A stretch of DNA of 38,514 nt from NCBI GenBank assembly GCA_903934375.1, contig CAIZNP010000236.1, positions 1-38,514 of the forward strand. The letters are read 5' to 3'. Position 1 is the stretch's first letter. The number at the start of each line of letters is the position of its first letter. Source of the DNA: an uncultured Synechococcaceae cyanobacterium. GTDB lineage: Bacteria > Cyanobacteriota > Cyanobacteriia > PCC-6307 > Cyanobiaceae. The notes beneath the pieces were generated by a model that saw only the letters and a list, made by a program, of their open reading frames with translations, was not told the DNA's origin and searched no databases. Made by a program: the position numbers and the translations under genes. Of this stretch, positions 23,837-35,030 are shown piece after piece.

Positions 23837-25599
23837 TGCTGATGCAACCCTCCTGGTCACTCCACCTGCTGTCGGAAATCCTCGCGGCCTTTTCAACCGA
23901 AGACCCCGAAAACCTGCGCAATGTGGTGAACCGGGTGGCGGAATCGGTGGAGGCGGAAGTGGCAGCCATCCTCAGCGACGGCACGATCCGTTTCTGCATC
24001 GGCATGACGGGGGACGAGCGCCAGCAGCTGGAGAGCCTGGCAAGCAGCCGGCCACCGGAGATGAGCATCGGCGCCGGCCGCCTGAACACCTACTGGGCCC
24101 CGCTCGGCGAGGGAAATCTGCTTGTGGTGGGTCGCCTCGGGGACGCCTTCGACATCGAAGAACGCTCTCTACTACGCGCCATGGCCCGCAGCATCGAACT
24201 CAGCCTGCGGATGCTCGAAGCCATCTCCGCTGAGCGGCAGGCCCGGCTCGATGCCTCCTACCAGGCCTGCCATGACGCGCTCACCGATCTGCCGAACCGG
24301 CTGCTGGTGCTGGAACGCCTCTGCCGCTGGACCCAGCAGCCACCGGACGATGGCGCTTGCGGCACCGCCGTTCTGTTCATCGACATCGACCGCTTCAAAT
24401 GGGTGAACGATGCGCACGGCCATGCAGCCGGCGATGAGCTGCTGATGCATGTGGGCCGAATCCTGCGGCGCTCGGTGCGGCGGGACGATCTGGTGGGACG
24501 ACTCTCTGGCGACGAGTTCATCGTGATCACCCGCACCCGCAAACCGGAAGCGGCGGCGGAGCTGGCGCAGCGGATCATCACGGCGATCCGGCGGCCGATT
24601 CGTGTGGCCGGAACCGAACTGAGCCACTCCGCCTCCGTGGGCATCTGCCTAGCCCAACCGGGAGATACGGCCTCTTTGCTGATCGAGAACGCCGACATGG
24701 CCATGTACCGAGCCAAGGCCCTTGGGCGGGGTCGCTACGCCTTGTTCCAGCCGAGCATGCGCGATGAGGCCCGCGACCGGCTGGCGTTGGAGGAGGCCCT
24801 GCGCCATGCCGTCGGCAACGGCGAGATCGTCTGCCACCTGCAGCCGATCATCCGACTGGCTGATCGTCAGCTGGTGGGATTCGAGGCCCTAGCCCGCTGG
24901 AAGCATCCGCAGCAGGGGCTGCTGCCACCCTCGGCCTTCATTGCCGCCGCCGAGGACAGCGGCCTGATCGAAGGCATCGATCTCTGGATGATGGCATCGG
25001 CCTCTCGAGCCCTGGGGCGCTGGCAGCAGCTGCCCGGCTTGGAGCATCTGCGGCTTTCAGTGAACGTGTCCGCCCGTACCCTCAGCGCCGGCGATCTGGT
25101 GCAACGGATCCAGCCAATCCTGACCAGCAGCGGCATCGCGCCATCGCGGCTCTTCCTGGAGATCACCGAAACCTCGCTGGTGGAGGATATCCAGTCGACG
25201 GCAAGCACCATTCAGGGCCTTCGCCATCTCGGCCTGAAGCTGGCGATCGACGATTTCGGCACCGGCTACTCGTCGCTGCTCTATCTCAAGCGCTTCCCGG
25301 TGGGTCTGCTCAAGATCGACCAGTCGTTCGTGGCCGATCTAGGCAGCGATCCGGAGGATGAAGCCATCGCCCAGGCGATCATCTCCCTGGCCGGAGCCCT
25401 CGGCGTCAGCGTGGTGGCAGAGGGGGTGGAAACAGAAACCAAGGAAGCGCGACTGCTGGAGCTTGGCTGCGACTACGCCCAGGGCTTCCTCTACGGCCCC
25501 GGGCTGGACATCGAAGCAACAGAACGGCTGCTGATCGAACCGGTGCTGTCACGCAGCGAGCCCGGCCAGGCATTCAGGGGAGCGATCGACCGCTCCTGA
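23836..25599 (+). CDS. GAF-like/GGDEF/EAL c-di-GMP signalling protein
   Basis: This 587-residue soluble protein has an N-terminal GAF-like region (about 1-140), a GGDEF domain (about 150-310) and an EAL domain (about 320-575). The cyclase signature reads SGDEF (224-228) instead of GGDEF, with the product-inhibition site RRDD placed five residues before it, so cyclase activity is possible but not certain. The phosphodiesterase residues look complete: EAL at 350-352, NVSARTL, EITETSL, IDDFGTGYSS, KIDQSFV and AEGVET. Net phosphodiesterase activity is likely. ATG 23836 shares its first base with the FIST stop codon. The 3' end overlaps the convergent glycosyltransferase gene by 26 bases. Confidence 0.93.
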   Translation: MLMQPSWSLHLLSEILAAFSTEDPENLRNVVNRVAESVEAEVAAILSDGTIRFCIGMTGDERQQLESLASSRPPEMSIGAGRLNTYWAPLGEGNLLVVGRLGDAFDIEERSLLRAMARSIELSLRMLEAISAERQARLDASYQACHDALTDLPNRLLVLERLCRWTQQPPDDGACGTAVLFIDIDRFKWVNDAHGHAAGDELLMHVGRILRRSVRRDDLVGRLSGDEFIVITRTRKPEAAAELAQRIITAIRRPIRVAGTELSHSASVGICLAQPGDTASLLIENADMAMYRAKALGRGRYALFQPSMRDEARDRLALEEALRHAVGNGEIVCHLQPIIRLADRQLVGFEALARWKHPQQGLLPPSAFIAAAEDSGLIEGIDLWMMASASRALGRWQQLPGLEHLRLSVNVSARTLSAGDLVQRIQPILTSSGIAPSRLFLEITETSLVEDIQSTASTIQGLRHLGLKLAIDDFGTGYSSLLYLKRFPVGLLKIDQSFVADLGSDPEDEAIAQAIISLAGALGVSVVAEGVETETKEARLLELGCDYAQGFLYGPGLDIEATERLLIEPVLSRSEPGQAFRGAIDRS

Positions 25600-27066
25600 C
25601 CAGTGAAGGATCAAATCCGTAGAACTCCAGGGTGGCCGCCGGTCGGCCGCCACGCCGGACCACCACCTGGCCCAGGGGACGAAGGGGGCCGAATTGCCAG
25701 CGCTGATCCGGAGACGGAACTGCCAGGCTGCTGATCGGTGCGTAGTCGCCAACGACGGCGAACAGAACCCCACGGCTGGCACGGGGGTTGAGGTGCTGAC
25801 GCCAATGATCGAAGCCGCGATTGTCGCCGGAATAGGTGGTGAATTGCGCCCGGGTCCGACCCTGCAGCGCCAGAGCCAGGAACCCCGGCAGCTCATAGCG
25901 GTTGGAGCCGATCACCTCGGCGTCCAGCAACGCCTTCCAGATGGCTGGATGCCGGCTCAGCTGGGAGCGCAGGGCATCCGGCTGCAGCAGTTGGCCGGAG
26001 GTATCGGCGGCGGGTGGCACCAGCGCCGAAGCGAACCCCCAGCGCACATGGGCCGCTGCAGCCAGGCTCAGGACAGGGGAGGCCAGAGCCGTTACGACCA
26101 CCAGCAGCCGAAGCCACAGCCGTGACCAAAGGCCCGGCCTGGCCAGCAGGGCTGCTGCCGGGGGAAGCAGCAACCACCAAGCCGGCACCAGCCAACTCGC
26201 CAGCACCTGCATCCGTCCCGACAGGAGCAGGAACAGCAGGAGCTGGGGCCAGGCCAGCGCCTGCAGCAGACGCCCCGGGCCGCGCAGCAAGGCAAGCAGC
26301 AGCAGCACACCGATGCTGGGAAACAGCAAAGCGAGCTGACTGAGCAGGAACAGAGGAGGCCCCTGCCAGTGGAACACGGTCGATGCCGAACGGCCGGAGT
26401 GGAAGGTGAACGACACCCAGTCGTTCTGTGCATTCCAGATCCACAGGGGCGCGCTGGTCGCCACAAAGCCCAGCAACACCAGAGCCGTGTCGCGCCAGCG
26501 CAGCTGCCGTTGCCGCAGGGAATCGAACAGGCGCAGCAGCGCCAGGGTCAGCACCAGCAGCAGACCCTGATATTTAGCCAGACAGAGTGCCCCAAGGATC
26601 AGGCCGAACAGCAGGGATTCCCAGGCGCGGCGTGGGGCATGCAGCGGATGCCTCGACAGCCACCACAGCAGCACGCTCATCATCAGGAGAAGCGGACTGT
26701 CGGGCAGAAGCAGCAGACCGCCACAGGCCAGCAGCAGCGGCGAGAGGCTGCCGAGGGCAGCCGCGATCCAGGCGGCTCTGGCGCCGAACCAGCGACCGGT
26801 CGCCGAGGCCAGCAGCGCCAGGGAGGCGGTGTAGCTAAACAGGCCCGGCAGCCGCAGGGCCAGCACCGGTTCAAGTCGAAGGAGGGATGGCAGAACCTGC
26901 CCCAGACCGGACCAGAGCGCGACGGCCGGGGGATGGTCGAAGTAACTCAGAGCAGGATGCTGCCCGTAGAAGAGGTAATAGCTCTCGTCGTATCCCGGCG
27001 GCAGGATGAGCGCCAACAGCCCACGCAGCACGAAGCCCGCAAGCAGAATCAGCGCCGTTGCACGGT

Positions 27067-27070
<4 letters not shown>
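25574..27070 (-). CDS. GT39/ArnT-like membrane glycosyltransferase
   Basis: The 498-residue protein has about eleven membrane helices. The family's first-loop signature [10 protein letters not shown] carries the catalytic-type DE pair and is followed by YFDHPP, as in dolichol-phosphate-mannose/ArnT (GT39/GT83) enzymes. These use polyprenyl-phosphate-linked sugars at the outer face of the inner membrane. A periplasmic C-terminal domain of about 130 residues follows. The acceptor is unknown; lipid or surface glycan is plausible. Its GTG start overlaps the acs stop by four bases (GTGA), so translation is coupled to acetyl-CoA synthetase, an unexpected partner. The 3' end overlaps the GGDEF/EAL gene. 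Confidence 0.87.
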
Positions 27071-29100
<2,030 letters not shown>

Positions 29101-29261
29101 CGCCAGCGCGAGAGGAAGGGTGCAGAGCGGCATTCAAGCCGCCATCCCGGGCTGATACCAGCACAACGGCGCGATCCGTGAAGGTCTGCAGCGAAGCCGA
29201 AAGGATCGCTCGCAATCCGCTGGTGTGAACCCGTGGGCTCGGGGGATCCCGCCGGTGCCCT

Positions 29262-30341
29262 TCAGGCTGGGTAATAGAAAAAAGCGGTGGCCAGGATGGC
29301 GTAGGTGGCCAGCAGCAGCACCCCCTCGAGCCAGTTGGAGCGGGCATCGATGCTCACCAGATTGACAATCAACACCCCCAGCCCCAGAGCGATCACCTCG
29401 AATCCGGTGAAATCCAGGTCCATCGGCTGACCGATGGCGGAGGCGGTCAGCACCAGGGCCGGCGCCATCAGCAACGCCACCAAAAGGCTGGAGCCCATCG
29501 CCAGCTGCAGCGGCAGATCCATCTGATTGCGCAGAGCACCGCGCACCGCCGGCACGTATTCCGAGAAGCCACCCACGATCGGGATCACGATCACACCGGT
29601 GAACAGCGGCGAGAGGCCCAGCGCAGCGGTGGCGGGCTGGAGGCTGGTCACGAACACCTCCGACTGCAGCGCCAGACCGGCAGTGCTGAACAGCAGCAGG
29701 GCGATCCAGGGGAGCAGGCCCGAACCTGGCTGGCCATGGGCCTCCGCGTCGCCCTCCTCCAGCAGCAGATGGGGCGGCTCGAACAGGTGATTGTGGGTGA
29801 CCAGCGAGAAGACCAGCGTGAGCAGGTAGATCAGGATCAGGATCGCGGCCACTGTGAGCGAGAGGCCGTGGATCGCCACCACGTCATCGATGCCGGAGGT
29901 CGAGATCAGGGCGGCCGGCAGGGCCAGGGCGATCACCGCCAGGGTCATGGCGGCGCCGTTGGTGCGCACCACCGCCGGCTGGAAGTACTGCTCGGGATAG
30001 CGCAGGCCACCGCACAGCATCGCCATGCCCGTGACCAGAAGCACATCCGAAAGGATCGCGCCGGTGATGCTGGCCTTCACCACATCGATCAGCCCCTGGC
30101 GCAGGGCGGTGATGGCAATGATCAGCTCGGCGAAGTTACCGAACACGGCGGTGCACAGGGCGCCCACGGTGGGGCCGCTGCGCTCGGCGATGGCCTCGGT
30201 GGCCTGGCTGAGCAGCAGAGCAAAGGGGATGATCCCCGCACCGGCCAGCACGAACACCAGCAGATCGGAGGCGCCTCGCTGCTCGGCGAGCAGCGACAGG
30301 GGCAGCAGCGCCAGCAGAGGGAAAAGGAGCTTGCGCGTCAC
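29262..30341 (-). CDS. Ca2+/H+ antiporter (CAX) family protein with divergent second motif
   Basis: The 359-residue protein has about eleven helices in two halves, with an acidic loop between them (LLLEEGDAEAHG), as in CAX exchangers. The first alpha-repeat motif is GNFAELIIA (N69, E72), close to the usual GNATELI. The second, normally GNAxEH, reads GGFSEY (257-262): the Glu is kept, while Asn is replaced by Gly and His by Tyr. This could alter ion choice or coupling, so transport of Ca2+ is inferred only from the family. ATG 30341 is divergent from the HAD gene, with 63 bases between the starts. Confidence 0.85.
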   Translation of the reverse strand: MTRKLLFPLLALLPLSLLAEQRGASDLLVFVLAGAGIIPFALLLSQATEAIAERSGPTVGALCTAVFGNFAELIIAITALRQGLIDVVKASITGAILSDVLLVTGMAMLCGGLRYPEQYFQPAVVRTNGAAMTLAVIALALPAALISTSGIDDVVAIHGLSLTVAAILILIYLLTLVFSLVTHNHLFEPPHLLLEEGDAEAHGQPGSGLLPWIALLLFSTAGLALQSEVFVTSLQPATAALGLSPLFTGVIVIPIVGGFSEYVPAVRGALRNQMDLPLQLAMGSSLLVALLMAPALVLTASAIGQPMDLDFTGFEVIALGLGVLIVNLVSIDARSNWLEGVLLLATYAILATAFFYYPA

Positions 30342-30404
30342 GCCCTGGGGCCCATCAGCATCCAGTCAAACGTGTCGAACGAGCGGCCGTTGCAGGATGG
30401 TGCG

Positions 30405-31097
30405 ATGGGTCTGCCGGCTGCCTGCCTCTTCGATCTCGACGGGCTGCTGCTCGACACCGAGCCTCTGCACGCCGCGGCCTGGCAGCAGGCCGCCAGCCGG
30501 TTCGGACGATCGCTCACGCCGCAGGAACTGCTGGCCCTGCGCGGCCGGCGCCGGCTGGACTGCGCGGAGCAGGTCCTGCAGTGGATCGACGCCAGCGGAC
30601 TCGCCACCCCCGGCCGGGATGAGCTGCTTGCGGTGCGCCAGCCGATTGCCGAAGCGCTGCTGATCCACGCCAAGCCGATGCCCGGCGCGGCGGAGCTGGT
30701 GAGCCGCCTCCAGGCGCGGGGCATTCCGATGGCCCTGGCCACCAGCAGTTCCCAGGCGGCGGTTGCTCTCAAAACGGGGCCACATCCCTGGCTGGCGCTG
30801 ATCGAGGCGCGGGTGCATGGTGATGATCCAGACCTGCTGGCAGGCAAACCGGCACCGGACGTGTTCCTTCTGGCCGCTCAGCGGCTTGGGGTGAACAGCA
30901 GCGACTGCTGGGCCTTTGAGGATTCACCGGCGGGCGCACAGGCAGCGCTGGCAGCGGGATGCCGGGTGTATGTGCTGCCGCCGCAGCTTCTCAACATTGA
31001 CGACGCACAGGCAGAGGCCGCAGAGCTTGGCGTCCTTTACCCCGGCATCGACCGGTTTCTGAACAGCCTCGAAGCCGTGCTCACGGAGCTTGGCTGA
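30405..31097 (+). CDS. HAD-family phosphatase/beta-phosphoglucomutase-like protein
   Basis: The 230-residue protein has HAD motif I DLDGLLLDTE (D10, D12), an alpha-helical cap, motif II ATSSS, the motif III Lys in GKPAPDVF and motif IV FEDSPAGAQAA. This is the beta-phosphoglucomutase/sugar-phosphatase-like subgroup, which acts on small phosphorylated sugars; the exact substrate is not predictable. ATG 30405 is chosen; the frame is open upstream through a shadow of the cax gene. It is divergent from cax and convergent with sds, with 28 bases between the stops. Confidence 0.9.
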   Translation: MGLPAACLFDLDGLLLDTEPLHAAAWQQAASRFGRSLTPQELLALRGRRRLDCAEQVLQWIDASGLATPGRDELLAVRQPIAEALLIHAKPMPGAAELVSRLQARGIPMALATSSSQAAVALKTGPHPWLALIEARVHGDDPDLLAGKPAPDVFLLAAQRLGVNSSDCWAFEDSPAGAQAALAAGCRVYVLPPQLLNIDDAQAEAAELGVLYPGIDRFLNSLEAVLTELG

Positions 31098-31125
31098 GAT
31101 GGACCTGCGCTGACAGAAGGTCGCG

Positions 31126-32097
31126 TCAGTACAGCCGGCTCAGCACATACTCGGGCAGCGCCAGCAGAGCACTACGCGAATCGGATGGTGGCAGCCAGGT
31201 GAGGGCATCACGGGCCTCGTTGGCGAAGCTTTCAGCCAAGGTGCGGGATCGCTGAATGGCACTGCTGCCGCGCACGAGATCGAGGGCCTGAACAAGGTCG
31301 CCGGCTTCGCTGAACTCCCGGTCGATCAATCCGGCAAGCGATGGGCGCTCCTCGAGGGCATAGAGCGCCGGGGCTGTGAGGTAGCCACTGGCCAGATCGC
31401 TGGCTGCAGGCTTGCCCAGCTGTTGATCGCTGCCCGTGAAGTCGAGGATGTCGTCCACAACCTGGAAGGCCAGCCCGAGCTGGCGGCCGAAGCGGTAGAG
31501 CGCATCCAGCTGGGAGGACGGCAGACTGCTGAGCACCCCGGCAGCACGGGCACTGTTGGCGATCAAGGAAGCGGTTTTGCAGTAGCTCTTCTCGAGGTAC
31601 GTCTCGAAGCTCTGCCCGGTGTCGTAGCGGAACAGGCCTTGGCGCACCTCGCCATCAGCCAGATCCATGATCACGCGGCTGAGCAGTTTCACCACCTCCA
31701 GATCGTCGAGGTTGGCGAGGTGCCAGCTGGCCTGGGCGAACAGGAAATCGCCCGCCAGAACGGCAACACGATGATTGAAGCGGCTGTGGACGGTGTCCAC
31801 ACCACGGCGGGTGGAGGCCTCGTCCACCACGTCGTCGTGCACCAGCGAGGCGGTGTGGATCATTTCAGTGATCTCCGCCAGACGCCGGTGCCGGCTGCTC
31901 AGCTCGCCGTCAGGCGAGAGCGCCCGGGAGATCAGGAGAACGATGCCGGGGCGCAGGCGCTTGCCGCCGGCGCTGAACAGGTGTTCGGCAGCAGCCTGGA
32001 GAATCGGGTGACCAGCGCCGATCAGGCTGCGCAGATCGCTCAGCAGAGCCTCGAGGTCGGCCTCGACGGGCTGTAACAGCTCTGCAACGGTGGCCAT
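31126..32097 (-). CDS. sds: Solanesyl diphosphate synthase
   Basis: The 323-residue trans-prenyltransferase has the first aspartate-rich motif HDDVVDEAS (D88, D89, D92) and the second DDILDFTGSDQQLGKP (D215, D216, D219), plus GGKRLRP for substrate binding. Residues just before the first motif are small (TASL), which fits a long-chain product. Cyanobacterial homologues make the C45 solanesyl diphosphate used for the plastoquinone side chain. ATG 32097 lies 51 bases downstream of the murI stop on the same strand, and both draw on envelope/isoprenoid metabolism. UbiD, a later plastoquinone step, is 4 kb away. Confidence 0.93.
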   Translation of the reverse strand: MATVAELLQPVEADLEALLSDLRSLIGAGHPILQAAAEHLFSAGGKRLRPGIVLLISRALSPDGELSSRHRRLAEITEMIHTASLVHDDVVDEASTRRGVDTVHSRFNHRVAVLAGDFLFAQASWHLANLDDLEVVKLLSRVIMDLADGEVRQGLFRYDTGQSFETYLEKSYCKTASLIANSARAAGVLSSLPSSQLDALYRFGRQLGLAFQVVDDILDFTGSDQQLGKPAASDLASGYLTAPALYALEERPSLAGLIDREFSEAGDLVQALDLVRGSSAIQRSRTLAESFANEARDALTWLPPSDSRSALLALPEYVLSRLY

Positions 32098-32148
32098 GTC
32101 CCCCTGCGGTGCGGCGATCCTAGAAGGCTCGGACCATGGGCCGCAGGC

Positions 32149-33009
32149 TCAGAGACCCAACAGCTGGGGGCAGGCTTCGGCGGACTCCAGCCAGCGCAGG
32201 GAGGAACTGCGGCAATGGGCACCCACCAGACGGGCAACAGCCCGGTCGAAGGCCTGCTCATCGCCTGTGGTGAAGAAGCGATGGCTGCCGGCATCGCCAT
32301 CCGGTGGCAGAGCCAGGCCGCGCTGCCGCAGCACCTCCCCCAGGTGACGGGCCACCGCCGGAGCAGGGTCCAGCACCGCCAGGCTCGGACCCACCAGGCG
32401 CCGAATGGCCTCGATCACGAAGGGATAGTGGGTGCAACCCAGCACGATCGTGTCGGCACCGGCCGCCAGCATCGGCTCCAGGAAACAGCGCAGGGTGTGA
32501 TCACAGTCATCCCCCTCCAGCTCCCCCTGCTCCACCAGGTCCGCCAGGCCGATGCAGACCTGCTCCACCACACGAACATCGCTGGCATGGCGGCCGACGG
32601 TGGCGCGGTACAGCTGCCCTTGAAAGGTGGCCGGCGTGGCCATGACACCCACGACGCCCGAACGGGTGAGCGCCACAGCGGGCTTCACAGCCGGCTCAAG
32701 ACCGAGGATCGGCAGATCGGGATAACGCCGCCGCAGGGGTTGCAGGGCAACGGCGGAGGCAGTGTTGCAGGCCACCACGAGCGCCTTGCAGCCCTGGCCC
32801 ACAAGCTGATCGGCCACCGCCAGGCAGAAGTGCTGGATCTCAGCGGCGGAACGATTGCCGTAGGGCACATGCGCCTGATCGGCGAGGTATAGAACCGACT
32901 CACAGGGCAGATGGTGCACGACCTGGCGCCAGACACTCAGACCACCCACCCCCGAATCAAAAATGCCGATCGGGGCTGCGCGCTGGAGAATCCGGTCGCC
33001 ATCGCTCAT
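32149..33009 (-). CDS. murI: Glutamate racemase
   Basis: The 286-residue enzyme supplies D-glutamate for peptidoglycan. Signs are PIGIFDSGVGGLSV, ALVVACNTASAV with catalytic C81 and VLGCTHYPF with catalytic C192, the two Cys that act as acid and base. ADQAHVPYG also fits. Its ATG (33009) overlaps the stop of the amidase gene by four bases (ATGA), pointing to translational coupling of wall turnover and precursor supply. Length is close to the usual 260-290. Confidence 0.95.
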   Translation of the reverse strand: MSDGDRILQRAAPIGIFDSGVGGLSVWRQVVHHLPCESVLYLADQAHVPYGNRSAAEIQHFCLAVADQLVGQGCKALVVACNTASAVALQPLRRRYPDLPILGLEPAVKPAVALTRSGVVGVMATPATFQGQLYRATVGRHASDVRVVEQVCIGLADLVEQGELEGDDCDHTLRCFLEPMLAAGADTIVLGCTHYPFVIEAIRRLVGPSLAVLDPAPAVARHLGEVLRQRGLALPPDGDAGSHRFFTTGDEQAFDRAVARLVGAHCRSSSLRWLESAEACPQLLGL

Positions 33010-34130
33010 GGATTGGCCACCAGATAGCGCAGCAGCCCGTTGGCCAGCGCCACGGCAAGACGGCGCCGGAAGGCGGGATCAGCCAGGCGCGGGGAATCGA
33101 GGGAGCCGGTCACGAACCCCATCTCCACCAGGGCGGAGGGCATCACGGTGCGACGGATCACGAAAAAGCGCCCAGCGCGCGCTCCCCGGTCGGGACTGCC
33201 GGGGGAGATGGCCAGAACCTGCTCCTGGACCGCCTGGGCCAGGGCCCGCGAGCGGCTGTTCTCGAAATAGAAGGTCTCGATCCCGTTAACATCCGGTCGC
33301 GCCATGCTCAGGGCATTGGCGTGGATGCTGAGGAACAGATCGGCCCGGCTGTTATTGGCGAGCGCCACCCGCGGCGGCAGGTCAACGTCCACCTCGGAGG
33401 TGCGGGTGAGCAGCACGTTGATGCCCTTCGCCTGGAGCAGCTGGGCCAGCTGCAGGCTGACGTCCAGCACCACATCGGTCTCGCGCAGGCCGTTGATGCC
33501 CACCGCACCGGGATCCGGACCGCCGTGACCGGGGTCGATCACGATCGTGTAGCGGCCGCGGGGCACGTCCGGAAGGCCGCTCGCCGCTAGCGGCGATCCC
33601 TGGGGCAAACGTGGCTGCCACGGCACCTGGGCACGCCAACTGGGAACCGGGGTGGCGGCCTCGAGATCACCCTCACCGATCGCGTCCGCGGCGGCCGCCG
33701 CCGCGCCCAGCTCCATCCGCCAGCGGTCTGCGCTGGTCCCCACCAGTCGCAGCCGGCTGGGATCCAGGGGCGTACCGGGCTGGAACTCAAACACCAGCCG
33801 GGTGGTGTCCTCTCCGGGACGGCCCACCCGCACCTGGCGCACGGCGCCGGTGCCGGGGATGGTGCGGGTGCGCTGGGGGGCCCCGGGAAGATCGATCCAC
33901 ACCCGCGGCCCAACGCCGGCACGCCCTTCCTCGTAGAAGGCCTGCAGCACAGCAGCGGGGGCGGTGCGCAGCTCCAGAACGCCGTCACCGCTGAAGCGCC
34001 AGGCGGAGAGAGCACTGGCAGCCCAGGCCGGCAGGCTGGCCAGGACCGACAGGGGCAGGGCAGCGGCAAGCAGCAGCAGGCCCGGCGGCCGGGCCTGCTG
34101 CCGGAAGCGGCGCTGTGGTGAAGGCGGCAT
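33006..34130 (-). CDS. N-acetylmuramoyl-L-alanine amidase with AMIN-like domain
   Basis: The 374-residue protein begins with a signal peptide (hydrophobic core PGLLLLAAALPLSVLASL, cleavage after AWA near residue 37). An AMIN-like beta domain (about 42-140) and an Ala/Pro linker follow. The zinc amidase_3 domain (194-374) carries ligands H202 (IDPGHGG), E217 (GLRETD) and H270 (LSIHANA), with catalytic E336 (VEMGF). AmiC-type enzymes cut peptide from glycan for daughter cell separation. ATG 34130 is seven bases downstream of the nitrilase stop; its own stop overlaps murI. It acts in the periplasm. Confidence 0.93.
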   Translation of the reverse strand: MPPSPQRRFRQQARPPGLLLLAAALPLSVLASLPAWAASALSAWRFSGDGVLELRTAPAAVLQAFYEEGRAGVGPRVWIDLPGAPQRTRTIPGTGAVRQVRVGRPGEDTTRLVFEFQPGTPLDPSRLRLVGTSADRWRMELGAAAAAADAIGEGDLEAATPVPSWRAQVPWQPRLPQGSPLAASGLPDVPRGRYTIVIDPGHGGPDPGAVGINGLRETDVVLDVSLQLAQLLQAKGINVLLTRTSEVDVDLPPRVALANNSRADLFLSIHANALSMARPDVNGIETFYFENSRSRALAQAVQEQVLAISPGSPDRGARAGRFFVIRRTVMPSALVEMGFVTGSLDSPRLADPAFRRRLAVALANGLLRYLVANP

Positions 34131-34137
34131 CACCGGC

Positions 34138-34956
34138 TCAGAACAGGGCAGGGCGGCGATGCTGCAGGCTCGGCATCTGGGCCTGGATGCGCTGGCGATG
34201 GCCCACATCCACCGAAGCCACAGCCAGTCCCGGCACCACGCCGGCGTCCGCCAGCACGGTGCCCCAGGGATCGATCACCAAGGCGTGGCCATGGGTCTGG
34301 CGTCGGTTGCCGTGGTTGCCGGTCTGGGCCGGGGCCACCACGTAAGTGGTGTTCTCGATGGCCCTGGCCTGCAGCAGCACCTGCCAGTGGTCCTTGCCGG
34401 TGAAAGCGGTGAACGCCGCCGGAATGAACAGCACATCGGCACCGGCGCCGGCCAGATGGCGGTAAAGCTCAGGGAAGCGGACGTCGTAACAGATCGACAG
34501 GCCGACGCTGCAGAGCCCGGGCACATCCACCACAGGGGGCAGCTCCCGACCGGGCATCACCGTGGCCGACTCGCGGTAGGTGTTGCCGTCAGGCAGATCC
34601 ACATCGAAGAGGTGAATCTTGTCGTAGGTGGCGAGGATCTGACCGTCCTTGCCCACCAGCTCAGCGCGATTGCTGGTGAGCCGCTCGCCGGCTGGCACCG
34701 GATAGCCGCCACCCAACAGCGTCACCTGGTAGCGGCGAGCCATGGTGACAAGGAAGCGCTGCGCCCGCTCCGCCAGGCTGGGGGCCAGCTCCAGGCGGCG
34801 CTCGTCGTCGCCCATGAAGGCGAAATTCTCAGGCAGACCCACCAGCTCAGCGCCGCGCCGGGCGGCCAGTTCGATCTGCTCCTCGGCGCCAGCGAAATTG
34901 AGTTCGGGATCCGACGTGCTGGTGAGCTGAATCGCTGCCGCCAGAAAGCTTGTCAC
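34138..34956 (-). CDS. Nitrilase-superfamily amidohydrolase (Nit1/Nit2-like)
   Basis: The 272-residue product has the Glu-Lys-Cys triad of the carbon-nitrogen hydrolase fold: E43 in LPENFAF, K113 in YDKIHLFDVD, C156 in SICYDVRFPELY. The DVDLPDG and ENTTYVVAPAQTG stretches resemble the Nit1/Nit2 group, which hydrolyses deaminated glutathione or omega-amides, a metabolite-repair function; the exact substrate is inferred. GTG 34956 gives MTSFLAAAIQ, the expected N-terminal strand. The longer upstream frame to 35190 is Arg-rich and overlaps comB antisense-like sequence, so it was rejected. It sits seven bases before the amidase gene. Confidence 0.9.
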   Translation of the reverse strand: MTSFLAAAIQLTSTSDPELNFAGAEEQIELAARRGAELVGLPENFAFMGDDERRLELAPSLAERAQRFLVTMARRYQVTLLGGGYPVPAGERLTSNRAELVGKDGQILATYDKIHLFDVDLPDGNTYRESATVMPGRELPPVVDVPGLCSVGLSICYDVRFPELYRHLAGAGADVLFIPAAFTAFTGKDHWQVLLQARAIENTTYVVAPAQTGNHGNRRQTHGHALVIDPWGTVLADAGVVPGLAVASVDVGHRQRIQAQMPSLQHRRPALF

Positions 34957-35030
34957 CGCAACCGTCTTGCCGTCGCAGGCACTGTAAAGGGCCCGGCAAT
35001 GGGCCCAATGCCAGCGGCGAGACCGCCGTC

